A stretch of 64,000 nucleotides of DNA from Salinisphaera dokdonensis (GCF_040361215.1 NZ_APND01000001.1:1211651-1275650); one strand, 5' to 3'. Shown: positions 8,445-17,655, numbered from the stretch's first letter. Numbers and translations: made by a program. The notes: generated from the letters alone by a model not told the origin.

Positions 8445-8974
8445 GGCAATCCTGCTGCAGGGGCGCGCCAGGCGCGTACGACACCACCGATCATGGCGAC
8501 CAGCGGCGCACGAATCACGGCAAAGCGCAGTATGGGCGCTGCCGACTCAGTGGAAAGAGCAAACCAGCGGCTATTGCCACGGCGCATTCGATAATTTTCG
8601 GCGGCCGCGGCCTGCACGGCGTACGGATCGACCACGCGATCGATACCGTCCATCACCACCCAGCCGTTTTCGAGGGTGGTGCGACGCCCGACCTGCGCCG
8701 GCACGCCGGCACCGAAAGTCTTGAAGCGGGTCTCGACCAGCACGATCGCGCCATCGCGAATGCTGAAAGTCTCGATCCAGTCTTCCTGTTCGACCGAATG
8801 CCGCCAGGCCAGCGAAAACCGCGCGCCCTCGTCGACGACGAAGGCATAGCGCAGCCCGGCCGCGTCGCGCACCACCAGCCAGCTCGACGGCCACAGGCCG
8901 GTCGCGATGACGACCACCACGACCAGCGCTGCACCACCGATGACCGCCCGCCCGCGGCGCACACGCGTCAGCAC
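8441..8974 (-). CDS. DUF1850 domain protein of the TAXI-TRAP operon
   Basis: 177 residues: one N-terminal membrane anchor (AVIGGAALVVVVVIATGLW) and a small periplasmic domain. That domain contains RFSLAWRHSVEQEDWIETF, FGAGVPA and GWVVMDGIDR, the DUF1850 pattern. The gene starts with GTG at 8974, 15 nt after the stop of the binding protein, and ends overlapping the permease start. DUF1850 genes regularly accompany TAXI permeases, so an accessory role in the transporter is inferred. No enzymatic motif is visible. Confidence 0.88.
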   Translation of the reverse strand: MLTRVRRGRAVIGGAALVVVVVIATGLWPSSWLVVRDAAGLRYAFVVDEGARFSLAWRHSVEQEDWIETFSIRDGAIVLVETRFKTFGAGVPAQVGRRTTLENGWVVMDGIDRVVDPYAVQAAAAENYRMRRGNSRWFALSTESAAPILRFAVIRAPLVAMIGGVVRAWRAPAAGLP

Positions 8975-8989
8975 GCAGCGCCCGCGGGG

Positions 8990-10093
8990 CTAGCCGGCGT
9001 CGCTGCTTTCGGCCTCGTTTTCTTCAGACATGCTGTCGCCAGAGGCATCGCCCTCGTCGCCGGCGCTGTCGCCCGAACCGGAAAGCGAGTCGTAGAACGC
9101 CTGCGCACCGGAAGCGACAGGCACCACGACATCCTCGCCCATGCGATCGCGATCGAACTGCTTGAGCGCGCCGACCGAGACCTTGTCGGTGCCCAGGTAT
9201 TCGTAGAAGCGCTTGGCCAGATCCCGGCTCACGTCCTCGGACATCGACTCCGGTGCGATCAGCAGATTGCGGATCGCCACGGTGTTCACCGCCGTGTCGA
9301 GGTCATAGCGTTCGGGCGCGCCGGACGGAATCTCGTACTTCTCGTAGTACGGATAGGTTTCGAGAAGTTTGTTCGCGGTCTCGCCATCGACGTTGACGAA
9401 AGTCACATCGGTGTTCTGCATCAGCCCCGTGATGCTGGAGTTCGGCACGCCGGAGGTGAAAAACGCCGCGTCGAGATTGCCGTTGCTCATCTCGGTAACG
9501 CTGTCCGCATAGCCGGTATGGCTCACGCGCGCGAGATCGTCATAGGTCATACCGCCGGCTTCGAGCACCTTCTTGGCGCTCTGCTCCACGCCGGAGCCGA
9601 CCTTGCCTACACCGATGCGCTTGCCTTTCATGTCCGCCACGCTCTCGATACCGCTATCTGCGGTCGCCACGATCTGGACCACGTTGGGGTAGATCCCGGC
9701 GATGGACTTGATCTTGGCCTTCTGGCCTTCGAACTGCCCCTTGCCATTGACCGCATCGAAGGCGACATCGCTCATCACTAGCGCCAGCTGGTTGGTGCCG
9801 TCCTCGATATTGTTGATGTTCTGTACCGAAGCGCCCGTGGACACGACCTGTACGCCGGCGACCAGGTCGCTGTCCTCGAACACGCGCTTGAGCGCGCCGC
9901 CGATCGGGTAATAGCTGCCGGACGTGCCGCCGGTGCCGAAGATCAGGTTGACCGGCTCGCTCTTGCCTTCGGCCGAGCTTTGGGCATCCACTTCGCCGTT
10001 GTCGTCGCCATTGCCACAGCCGGCGAGCAGCAAGCCCGCGCCCGCGATGGTCGCCACCCAGAGACTGGCTTTGCTCGCCTTGTTCCTGGCCAT
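8990..10093 (-). CDS. TAXI-family TRAP solute-binding lipoprotein
   Basis: 367 residues. A lipoprotein signal ends in LLLAGC, and the TAXI-type binding domain opens with LIFGTGGTSGSYYPIGGALK. It continues with VVSTGASVQNINNIEDG and GKRIGVGKVGSGVEQSAK. As a lipoprotein it should be tethered in the periplasm and deliver solute to the fused permease. The ATG at 10093 has AGAGGTG 6 nt upstream; the open frame extends further but without signal-peptide logic. Unusual: the C-terminus carries about 30 residues of Ser/Gly/Asp/Glu-rich low-complexity tail (for example GDEGDASGDSMSEENEAES), consistent with a salt-adapted exported protein. First gene of the three-gene operon. Confidence 0.92.
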   Translation of the reverse strand: MARNKASKASLWVATIAGAGLLLAGCGNGDDNGEVDAQSSAEGKSEPVNLIFGTGGTSGSYYPIGGALKRVFEDSDLVAGVQVVSTGASVQNINNIEDGTNQLALVMSDVAFDAVNGKGQFEGQKAKIKSIAGIYPNVVQIVATADSGIESVADMKGKRIGVGKVGSGVEQSAKKVLEAGGMTYDDLARVSHTGYADSVTEMSNGNLDAAFFTSGVPNSSITGLMQNTDVTFVNVDGETANKLLETYPYYEKYEIPSGAPERYDLDTAVNTVAIRNLLIAPESMSEDVSRDLAKRFYEYLGTDKVSVGALKQFDRDRMGEDVVVPVASGAQAFYDSLSGSGDSAGDEGDASGDSMSEENEAESSDAG

Positions 10094-10241
10094 GTGTTCA
10101 CCTCTTTGCTTGATAACTCGAAGCCGCGCGCACGCTGGCGTAATCGCCAGAAATACCAGAGCTTTGCGTAGTCCATCAATGCGGCGATGGTGGCAGGGCC
10201 TTGCAGCGACGCGCTCGCACACGGATTTGGCGGTCGGGCGA

Positions 10242-11087
10242 TCAGTCCACCGTGCCAGCCAGCCGCTCGCCGTGGGTATAGACATTGAATCGATCGCCGC
10301 GCAGAAACCCCACCAGCGTGACGCCGAACTGCTCGGCCAGCGCTACGGCATAGCTGCTCGGCGCAGACACCGCACAGACGATCGGCACGCCCCCCATGAT
10401 GCTTTTCTGCAGCAGCTCGTAGCTGGCGCGCCCGGACAACATGACGATGCGGTCGGACAGCGGCAGCCGATCCTCGAGCAGCGCGGCCCCGATCAGCTTG
10501 TCGAGCGCGTTGTGGCGGCCGACGTCCTCGCGGATAGACAGCAGCGTGCCGCTGGCGTCGAACAGCCCGGCCGCGTGCAGGCCGCCGGTGGATTCGAACA
10601 CGCCCTGATCGGCGCGCATGCGGTCGGGCAACGACAGCAGCAGTTCGGGCGTGACCTGTGCCGGGCCGGCTTGTGTAGCGGCGTCACGGCCTGGCGTGGG
10701 CGGCGAGAAACTCGGCTTGCCGCAGACGCCGCAGGCGCTCGTCGCCAGCGTGTTGCGCTCGACCCTATCCAGGCGACCACGCGCCTCTGGCTTGAGCATC
10801 AGCCGTATCACGTCGTCCTCGCCCGGCGCCGGGCGCAGATAGACGATGTCGTCGCGCGAGCGGATCACGCCCTCGCCGTGCATCAGGCCCGCGGTGAGTT
10901 CGGCATCCGCGCCGGGGGTACGCATGGTGATCAGCGGGTCGGCGCCGGCGACATGGATCTCGAGCGCGCGCTCGACCGCGAGCGTGTCGTCACGCGCCGT
11001 GAAACCGTCGCGCCCGTAGGCGTGGATACGCACGATCTCGCGCGGGCGTGCGCCTGTCGGCTCGGCGTCGTCTTCAGCTGATGTCAT
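10242..11087 (-). CDS. fdhD: Formate dehydrogenase sulfurtransferase accessory protein
   Basis: 281 residues. FdhD transfers sulfur from a cysteine desulfurase to the molybdenum cofactor of formate dehydrogenase, which is essential for its activity. The signature SACGVCGK contains the catalytic Cys119-X-X-Cys122 pair. VGRHNALDKLIG and LSGRASYELLQK are the conserved cofactor-binding regions, and the C-terminus NVYTHGERL is typical. Length fits the family. It lies about 1.1 kb from the end of the DUF1641/formate dehydrogenase unit, with an AEC carrier of opposite orientation between, and is probably transcribed separately. The start codon has no strong ribosome site. Confidence 0.96.
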   Translation of the reverse strand: MTSAEDDAEPTGARPREIVRIHAYGRDGFTARDDTLAVERALEIHVAGADPLITMRTPGADAELTAGLMHGEGVIRSRDDIVYLRPAPGEDDVIRLMLKPEARGRLDRVERNTLATSACGVCGKPSFSPPTPGRDAATQAGPAQVTPELLLSLPDRMRADQGVFESTGGLHAAGLFDASGTLLSIREDVGRHNALDKLIGAALLEDRLPLSDRIVMLSGRASYELLQKSIMGGVPIVCAVSAPSSYAVALAEQFGVTLVGFLRGDRFNVYTHGERLAGTVD

Positions 11088-11251
11088 GTTGTCACGGTAA
11101 CCGATCGCTCAAGCACGCGGCGGTTGCATAAAGGCGGCCCGCACGAACCTGTGTATTCTGCACGCGCATCGCGGCCCGTACCGGGCATCCCGGCCGTTTT
11201 TCGGCACGTCGGTTGCAGGGCCTTGTCATCCATCCACGCGCAATCTCGTTC

Positions 11252-12199
11252 ATGGATCTTTTCGCTGTCTTTCTGCAGACCCTCAACGTCACCCTGCCGG
11301 TGTTCTCGATGGTGTTCCTCGGCATCGGGCTGAAGAAAGCCGGCTGGATCGACGACCGCTTTATCGAGACGGCATCCACGCTGGTGTTCAAGGGCAGCAT
11401 GCCGACACTGGTGTTCATCAGCATCGTGAAGGCCGATCTGTCGCAGGCATTGCTGCCGGGGCTGATGGCCTTCTTCACGGTGGCTACATTCGCCTGTTTC
11501 GGTCTGACGTGGCTATGGGCGATCTGGCGCGTGGAGCGCATCGAACGCGGCGTCTATGTGCAGGGCGCGTTTCGCGGCAACTGCGGCATCGTGGGGCTGG
11601 CGCTGGCGGCCAGCATGTACGGCGATTTCGGCCTGTCGGCCGGCGGCATCCTCGTGGGCCTCGTCATCCTGCTCTACAACACGCTGTCGGTGCTGATCCT
11701 GACCTGGTATCAGCCGGACCAGCAGGCCGACTGGCGTAGCATCAGCCGCGGCATCGTCACCAACCCGCTGATCATCGGCACCGTGGTCGCGATTCCGGTG
11801 GCCGCCATCGGCCTGCCGATCCCGCAATGGCTGATGACCTCCGGCGAGTATTTCGCCCGCCTCACCCTGCCACTTGCGCTGATCTGTATTGGCGGCACGT
11901 TGTCGCTGGGCGCGCTCTATCAGGCCCGCGGCATCGCCTTTTCCGCCTCGCTGATCAAGATGGTGATCTTCCCTGCCGCCGCCACGCTGGCGGCCTGGGC
12001 ATGCGGCTTCGAGGGTCGGCAACTCGGCCTGCTCTACCTGTTCTTTGCCACGCCATCGGCCGCGGCCAGTTTCATAATGGTCCAGGCCATGGGCGGCAAC
12101 GCGCGGTTGGCGGCCAATATCGTCGCCGTGACCACGCTGGCGGCCAGCGCCACCATCACGGCCGGCGTATTCACGCTGACAGCACTGGGCGTGATCTGA
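11252..12199 (+). CDS. AEC-family (auxin efflux carrier type) transporter
   Basis: 315 residues with about ten hydrophobic segments. It opens MDLFAVFLQTLNVTLPVFSMVFLGIGLKK (quoted in parts), includes the conserved FRGNCGIVGLALA segment, and ends with TPSAAASFIMVQAMGGNARLAA and ITAGVFTLTALG. AEC members move organic anions such as malate or malonate, among others, across the inner membrane. The ATG at 11252 gives a standard N-terminus; a TTG at 11213 is possible but adds a non-hydrophobic leader. Placed inside the formate island on the opposite strand, so a link to formate is possible but unproven. It converges on the DUF1641 gene with 23 bases between the stops. Confidence 0.9.
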   Translation: MDLFAVFLQTLNVTLPVFSMVFLGIGLKKAGWIDDRFIETASTLVFKGSMPTLVFISIVKADLSQALLPGLMAFFTVATFACFGLTWLWAIWRVERIERGVYVQGAFRGNCGIVGLALAASMYGDFGLSAGGILVGLVILLYNTLSVLILTWYQPDQQADWRSISRGIVTNPLIIGTVVAIPVAAIGLPIPQWLMTSGEYFARLTLPLALICIGGTLSLGALYQARGIAFSASLIKMVIFPAAATLAAWACGFEGRQLGLLYLFFATPSAAASFIMVQAMGGNARLAANIVAVTTLAASATITAGVFTLTALGVI

Positions 12200-12222
12200 A
12201 CCCAGCCGCGGCGCGCGCGGCC

Positions 12223-12726
12223 TCAGCTCTTTTCGCTGTCCGACTTGTCTTCGCTCTGCTGACGTCGCTGGGCTTCGGAGTACGCTTTCGCGCCCGCAAT
12301 CAGCGGCGACAACGTGGCCCAGAGTTCCTTGTCGTGCAGCAGCTTGAACACGCCGGTCACGCCGGGCGGGTTGTAGGGCGTGTCTTCGGTCGCGGGCTGG
12401 CCGGCCTTGGCCAGCCCGGCGTTGGCGGCGTCGAAAGTGCGTTCGAGCTGGTCCGGATCGATCTTGCCGAGCTGCTTGGCAACCACCAGCAGATTGCGCA
12501 TGCCGGCATGGCCTTCGGGCGTGTTCATGCCTTCGACGGCGATATTGGATATCTGCGGGAAGGCACCGGCGAAATTCTTGAGCCAGCGGATCATGCCCGA
12601 GTCGTAGAGCTCGTCTAGCAAGCCGTTGATCTCGGCGACCCGACCTTCGAGACGCTCGAATTCGTCGAGCGTTTCCTCGCGGAACCGCTTGGCCTCGGCG
12701 GGCCGATAATGAATCTGTTCTGCCAT
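12223..12726 (-). CDS. DUF1641 protein associated with formate dehydrogenase
   Basis: 167 residues, soluble and charged. The central region has the DUF1641 pattern: LLDELYDSGMIRWLKNF, FPQISNIAVEGMNTPEG and AGMRNLLVVAKQLGKIDPD. It ends in a polar tail RRQQSEDKSDSEKS. DUF1641 genes sit next to formate dehydrogenase alpha genes in several bacteria, such as Bacillus yrhD beside yrhE. Here the gene begins 51 nt after the alpha-subunit stop on the same strand. The ATG at 12726 has an AGGA-type site. A role in assembly or electron transfer of the enzyme is inferred from this association only. Confidence 0.85.
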   Translation of the reverse strand: MAEQIHYRPAEAKRFREETLDEFERLEGRVAEINGLLDELYDSGMIRWLKNFAGAFPQISNIAVEGMNTPEGHAGMRNLLVVAKQLGKIDPDQLERTFDAANAGLAKAGQPATEDTPYNPPGVTGVFKLLHDKELWATLSPLIAGAKAYSEAQRRQQSEDKSDSEKS

Positions 12727-12777
12727 GGCGAAGTCCTGAAAGTCTTTAGGCGAAAGAGAAAGCGCTGAACGCGACGG

Positions 12778-15774
12778 CTACAGACCGCTGCCGGCCGGGC
12801 GCCGCTTGGGCGGACGCTTGTAGTCCTCACGCTGCCATTTCTGGTTGACCTGTACGCCGGTCACCGGATTGGGCGTGGCGTTGCGCTGGTTGTTCGCCTT
12901 GAGCGGCGGATGGCCCTCGACGCTGAGCACTTCCATCTTCACCGCCAGTTCCTTGTAGGCCGGCGTGTCGGTGTCCTTGTCGGACTCGAAGCTGGTGAGC
13001 ACGTTGATCGCCTCGATGTTCTTCTTGCCGTGCATGGGCATGTACATCTGTCTTCCTTGCACGCGATCGGTCACCTCCACGCTGACCTTGATCGCGCCGC
13101 GCCGCGAGACCAGGCGCACGATGCTGCCGGCCTTCACGCCACGCTCTGCGGCCAGTTCCGGCGACACCTCGACAAAACTGCGCTCGATCTTGAACACGAT
13201 GCCGGCGGTCTCGTCGGTGAGATTGCCTTCGTGGAAATGCTCGAGCAGGCGGCCGTTGTTCAGGTGCAGATCGAACTCCTCATCGGGCTGGTCGGTCGGC
13301 TCGTTCCAGTGCACCGGATGGAAACGTGCGCGGCCGCTGTCGAAGTGAAACTGCCCGTCTGAATATAGGTTCGCCTGGCTCGTGCCGTCTGCCGCGACCG
13401 GCCACTGCTGCGACTTGAAGCCCTCGAGCGCATCGTAGTTGGCACCGGCGAACATGTCGGCTAGCGATGCCATCTCGTCAAAGATCTCCGATGGGTGGCC
13501 GTAGGCCCAGTCCGCACCCATGGCGCGGGCCAGCTCGGTATGGATACGCCAGTCCGGACGCGAGTCGCCGAGCGGCGGAAACACTTCGTAGAGCCGCTGA
13601 ATACGCCGCTCGGTGTTGGTGAAGGTGCCCTCCTTCTCGACCGAGGGGCTAGCCGGCAATACGACATCCGCATACTCGCAGGTGCGCGAGAAGAACATGT
13701 CCTGCACAACCATGAAATCGAGCTTCTCGAACGCGGACTGCACATGCAGTGCGTCGGAATCGACGATGCCCATGTCCTCGCCGACCACATACAACGACTT
13801 CAGATCACCATCGTGGATGGTGGAGACCATCTCGTGGTTGTTGAGGCCCTTACCAGTGGGCAGTTCGACGCCCCAGGCGTCTTCGTAGCGCACGCGCACC
13901 GTGTCGTCGCTGATGAAATCGTAACCGGGGAAACGATCGGGCATGCAGCCCATGTCGCTCGCGCCCTGCACGTTGTTGTGCCCGCGCATGGGATAGCCGC
14001 CGGTACCGAACTTGCCGAAGTTGCCGGTCACCAGCAGCAGGTTGCACAGCGCGGTCGCGGTGTCCGCGCCCATGGTGTGCTGCGTCACGCCCATCGCCCA
14101 GACGCCGCAGATGGTCTTGGCCTCGAGCACCATGTCGACCACCCGGTCGAGCTGGTCGCGCGACAACCCGCAGCGCTGCTCGGCGAACTCCATGGTGAAG
14201 CCTTCGAGGCTGGCCACGTAGTCGTCGTAGTTCTCGGCATTGTCCTTGATGAACTGGTCGTCCGCGCGGCCCATCTCGATGATGGTCCTGGCAACGGCGT
14301 TGAGCCAGATCATGTCGGTGCCCGGCTCGGGCTTGATGAACATGTCTGCCCGCTGCGCCATCTCGTTCTTGCGCAGATCGGCCACCAGATGCTTCTGGCC
14401 GCGCAGCTTGGCGGCCCGTTTCATGCGGGTCGCGATCACCGGGTGGCTCTCGGCGGTGTTGGACCCGACGATAATCAGCAGTTCGGAGGCTTCGAGATCG
14501 GCGATCGAGCCGGTATCCGCGCCATAGCCGACAGTGCGCCAGAGGCTTTCCGTGGCCGGCGCCTGACAGTAGCGCGAGCAGTTGTCGATGTTGTTCGTAC
14601 CCATGACCGCGCGGGCGAACTTCTGCATGAGATAGCCTTCCTCGTTGCTGCACTTCGAGGAGGCTATGAAGGCCAGCGCGTCGGGGCCGTGCTCGGCCTT
14701 GATCTCGCCGAAGCGACGAGCGATCAGGGCATAGGCCTCGTCCCATTCGGCTTCGCGAAAAGCGCCGTTCTCACGGATCAGGGGCTTGGTCAGGCGGTGT
14801 TCGCTGTTGATATGGCCCCAGCCGAACTTGCCCTTGATACAGGTGGAGATGCCGTTGGCCGGCGCTTCGGGCTGCGGCTGGACCTTGAGCAGCTCGCGGT
14901 CGCGCGTCCACATCTCGAACGAGCAGCCCACGCCACAGTAGGTGCACACCGTCTTGGTGCGCTTGAGTTCGGTCTCGCGCATGGCGGCATCGACTTCCGA
15001 GACCGCGAAGATCGGCCCGAAGCCGGTGGTGTGCTCGGCAGCCTTGACCAGATCGATGGCCGAGCGGCCGAGCTGCTGGAAACGCCCGCGCGCCTGCGGT
15101 GACAGGCCGGTCATGGGCCCGGCGTTGCCGATCATGGTCGTTTCCATCAGCGCGTTGCAGGGGCAGACGGTCACGCAGTGGCCACAGGACACGCACGACG
15201 AATCCTCGATGGGTACGTCGTCGTCCCAGATCACGCGCGGGCGTTCGCGTGACCAGTCGATCGACAGCGTCTCGTTGACCTGCAGGTTCTGGCAGGCCTC
15301 GACGCAGCGCCCGCAGAGGATGCACTGATCCGGGTCGTAGATATAGAAGGGGTTGGAGTAGTCCTTCTCGTACGGCTTGCCGCGGTATTCGTAGTGCTGG
15401 CCCGGCACTTCCATATCGCGCACGGCGTTGTGCACGTCGCAGTTGCCGTTGTTGTTGTCGCAGACCGAGCAGTACAGATCGTGGTTCGAGGCGATGCGGT
15501 CGATGCCCTCGTGCCGCGCGGCGTGCGCGGTGTCGCTTTCGATCGTGACTTCCAGCCCAGGTTTGACCGCCACACCACAGCCGCGCACGAGATTGCCATC
15601 GATCTCGACGAAGCAGGTATCGCAGGTCTGCAGCGGCCCGAGGCTTGGGTGATAGCAGACATGCGGCAGATAGATGCCAGTGCCCTCCAGCGCGTCAGGC
15701 AGCAGCTGGCCGGGGCGTGCCCGCACGGCCTGGCCGTCGACGATAATCTCGATCTGCTCGGCAACATCATCCAT
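12778..15774 (-). CDS. fdhA: Formate dehydrogenase alpha subunit, molybdopterin type
   Basis: 998 residues. Domains in order: a [2Fe-2S] domain (Cys40, Cys51, Cys54, Cys66); a NuoG-like cysteine/histidine patch (YCSVCDNNNGNCDVHNAV); two [4Fe-4S] ferredoxin motifs (CILCGRCVEAC and CVSCGHCVTVCPC); the catalytic [4Fe-4S] motif (CTYCGVGCSFEMW); the molybdopterin domain; and a C-terminal molydopterin-binding barrel. The presumed Mo ligand lies in NCSRYCQAPA, Cys403. It is followed by Gln rather than the His of classical formate dehydrogenases. No NADH-binding beta/gamma subunit is encoded nearby, so the electron acceptor is unknown. The ATG at 15774 has AGGAGA upstream. Neighbours (FdhD, DUF1641, OFA carrier, MoeA, MobA) support formate oxidation; another oxidoreductase activity cannot be excluded. 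Confidence 0.93.
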   Translation of the reverse strand: MDDVAEQIEIIVDGQAVRARPGQLLPDALEGTGIYLPHVCYHPSLGPLQTCDTCFVEIDGNLVRGCGVAVKPGLEVTIESDTAHAARHEGIDRIASNHDLYCSVCDNNNGNCDVHNAVRDMEVPGQHYEYRGKPYEKDYSNPFYIYDPDQCILCGRCVEACQNLQVNETLSIDWSRERPRVIWDDDVPIEDSSCVSCGHCVTVCPCNALMETTMIGNAGPMTGLSPQARGRFQQLGRSAIDLVKAAEHTTGFGPIFAVSEVDAAMRETELKRTKTVCTYCGVGCSFEMWTRDRELLKVQPQPEAPANGISTCIKGKFGWGHINSEHRLTKPLIRENGAFREAEWDEAYALIARRFGEIKAEHGPDALAFIASSKCSNEEGYLMQKFARAVMGTNNIDNCSRYCQAPATESLWRTVGYGADTGSIADLEASELLIIVGSNTAESHPVIATRMKRAAKLRGQKHLVADLRKNEMAQRADMFIKPEPGTDMIWLNAVARTIIEMGRADDQFIKDNAENYDDYVASLEGFTMEFAEQRCGLSRDQLDRVVDMVLEAKTICGVWAMGVTQHTMGADTATALCNLLLVTGNFGKFGTGGYPMRGHNNVQGASDMGCMPDRFPGYDFISDDTVRVRYEDAWGVELPTGKGLNNHEMVSTIHDGDLKSLYVVGEDMGIVDSDALHVQSAFEKLDFMVVQDMFFSRTCEYADVVLPASPSVEKEGTFTNTERRIQRLYEVFPPLGDSRPDWRIHTELARAMGADWAYGHPSEIFDEMASLADMFAGANYDALEGFKSQQWPVAADGTSQANLYSDGQFHFDSGRARFHPVHWNEPTDQPDEEFDLHLNNGRLLEHFHEGNLTDETAGIVFKIERSFVEVSPELAAERGVKAGSIVRLVSRRGAIKVSVEVTDRVQGRQMYMPMHGKKNIEAINVLTSFESDKDTDTPAYKELAVKMEVLSVEGHPPLKANNQRNATPNPVTGVQVNQKWQREDYKRPPKRRPAGSGL

Positions 15775-15863
15775 GCATGGTCTCCTGTTCGGTCCCTGGC
15801 GCTCCGACCTACGCAATGGTCATACCGTCCGGTTGCGCTCTGACGACGACAGACTGCGTCCAC

Positions 15864-15895
15864 AAAAAAAGCCCGCCGTGGCGCGCACGACGGGC
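15864..15895 (-). terminator. Rho-independent terminator after the OFA carrier unit
   Basis: On the minus strand GCCCGTCGTG pairs with CACGGCGGGC (10 bp, one G-U) across a 5-nt loop and is followed by seven Ts. It ends the carrier/small-subunit transcript before the formate dehydrogenase gene. Confidence 0.85.
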
Positions 15896-15930
15896 CGTCG
15901 ACGGGGCTTGCCCCCGTGTGAGCTGCTGAT

Positions 15931-16065
15931 TCAGCCCGTAAACAGGCGCAGCGCCTTCGTCAGGGTCTCGATAAAGCCCCACAGCGCAGGGATCGTGACC
16001 ATGGCCCAGAGGGCGGCAATCTGCCATGTCGGCGTCGTCGCGACTGCGGTCGAGTCGGTATTCAT
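15931..16065 (-). CDS. OFA/MFS transporter small subunit (44 residues)
   Basis: A 44-residue single-span membrane protein, MNTDSTAVATTPTWQIAALW through to LTKALRLFTG. It has a polar N-terminus, one hydrophobic helix (WQIAALWAMVTIPALWGF) and a basic end. The ATG at 16065 has AGGAGA 5 nt upstream. It lies 59 nt after the OFA carrier stop on the same strand and just before a strong terminator. Short proteins with this W..A...M..P..WG pattern are annotated as small subunits of oxalate/formate-type MFS carriers, from memory. That it binds and stabilises the carrier is inference. Confidence 0.8.
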   Translation of the reverse strand: MNTDSTAVATTPTWQIAALWAMVTIPALWGFIETLTKALRLFTG

Positions 16066-16124
16066 AATTGTCTCCTGCATGATGCAGCTTGATCAATCCG
16101 TAGATTCATGGAGCCGATGGCCAC

Positions 16125-17486
16125 CTACTCCGGGTTGCTGGTGTCACCCTGGTAGTGGTGCTTGTCGGCCACCGGGCGCACCAGCAGGTTGCAGACCAGG
16201 CCGGCTGCCAGCAGCGCGACCATGATGTAGAGCGTCGTGGTATAGGCTTCTGCCGGCGCCACGCCGGCATCGATCCGGCCCTCGCGCAGCTGGTTGAGCA
16301 ACACCGGGCCGACAACGCCGGCTGCGGCCCAGGCCGTCAGCAGGCGGCCGTGGATCGCGCCCACATGCATGGTGCCGAAGATATCGCGCAGATAGGCCGG
16401 CACAGTGGCGAAACCGCCGCCGTACATCGACACGATCACGCAGCAGGCCAGCACGAACAGCACGATATTGCCGCCCGCCGCGACGCTCGGCACCGCGGCG
16501 TAGAGCAGCATGCCGAGCACGAAGAAGATGACATAGGTCATCTTGCGGCCGATGTAGTCGGAGGTGGACGCCCAGAAGAAGCGTCCGGCCATGTTGAAGA
16601 TCGACAGCACGCCCACGAAACCGGCCGCCGCGGCCGCGCTGGTGCCGACCATTTCTTGTGCCATGGGCGATGCCTGCTCGAGCAGCGCGATGCCGGCGGT
16701 GACGTTCATGAACAGCACCAGCCAGATGAAGTAGAACTGCGGCGTCTTCATGGCCTGGTTCACGTGGACATGATGATTGGTGATCATCTTGTCCTGCTTG
16801 CCATCACGCTCGGGATCGAACCCTTCCGGCGTCCAGCCCTTGGCAGGAATACGCACGATGAGCGCACCGACCATCATGAACAGGAAGTAGATGATCCCCA
16901 TGGCCACGAAGGTCGAGCCCACGCCGACCGACTCCGGTCCGGAGAAGAACGCCATCAGCGAGGTCGCCAGCGGCGAGCCGATCATCGCACCGCCGCCGAA
17001 ACCCATGATCGCCATGCCGGTCGCCAGACCGGGACGGTCCGGGAACCACTTGATCAGGGTGGAGACCGGCGAGATATAGCCGATGCCCAGGCCGATGCCG
17101 CCCAGCACGCCGTAGCCGAGATAGATCAGCCAGATCTGGTGGGTCCAGACGCCGAAGGCCGAAACGATGAAGCCGCCGCCAAAGCAGCTCGCAGCGAGGG
17201 CCATGGCCTTGCGCGGGCCGACCCGCTCCAGCCACTGGCCGCCAAACGCGGCGGCCAACCCGAGTGCGGCGATCGCCAACGAGAAGATCCAGGCCAGCGT
17301 CGATTGCGACCAGTCAGCGCCGGCCGACTCAGTCACGCCGACGACTCGGGTCAGGGGAATCTTGAATACGGAAAAAGCGTAGACCTGCCCGATGCACAGA
17401 TGGATACAGAGTGCGGCGGGCGGCACCATCCAGCGGTTGAAACCGGGCTTGGCCACGGTATTGGACTTTTCAAAAAAACCGGCCAT
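16125..17486 (-). CDS. OFA-family MFS transporter (oxalate/formate antiporter type)
   Basis: 453 residues with 12 hydrophobic segments. The N-terminus NRWMVPPAALCIHLCIGQVYAFSVF (quoted in part: PPAALCIHLCIGQVYAFS) is the OFA opening. The MFS loop between TM2 and TM3 (GPRKAMALAA) and GGIGLGIGYISPVSTLIKWF, with Lys in this segment, are family features. OFA members exchange oxalate, formate or related carboxylates. The ATG at 17486 has AGGGGGA 5 nt upstream. Directly upstream of the small subunit and of the formate dehydrogenase unit, so formate import for oxidation is the likely job; oxalate or another monocarboxylate is possible. Confidence 0.9.
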   Translation of the reverse strand: MAGFFEKSNTVAKPGFNRWMVPPAALCIHLCIGQVYAFSVFKIPLTRVVGVTESAGADWSQSTLAWIFSLAIAALGLAAAFGGQWLERVGPRKAMALAASCFGGGFIVSAFGVWTHQIWLIYLGYGVLGGIGLGIGYISPVSTLIKWFPDRPGLATGMAIMGFGGGAMIGSPLATSLMAFFSGPESVGVGSTFVAMGIIYFLFMMVGALIVRIPAKGWTPEGFDPERDGKQDKMITNHHVHVNQAMKTPQFYFIWLVLFMNVTAGIALLEQASPMAQEMVGTSAAAAAGFVGVLSIFNMAGRFFWASTSDYIGRKMTYVIFFVLGMLLYAAVPSVAAGGNIVLFVLACCVIVSMYGGGFATVPAYLRDIFGTMHVGAIHGRLLTAWAAAGVVGPVLLNQLREGRIDAGVAPAEAYTTTLYIMVALLAAGLVCNLLVRPVADKHHYQGDTSNPE

Positions 17487-17655
17487 TCATCCCCCTGACT
17501 TCCCACGCCGCGGCGCGACGCATACGAGTTAGGCGAATTACCCTAGCAGCTGCATGGCGCACGCAAGCATCTATGCGACCAAAGTTGGGGCGTTCGGTTC
17601 GCGCGTCGCCAAGGGCGCCGCAATTCGGTCCGACCGCCCTTTTACGGGCGACGAT

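Noticed and set aside
13495..15102. A 535-codon plus-strand frame across the formate dehydrogenase gene
   Set aside because: Shadow of the alpha subunit; no ribosome site or domain.
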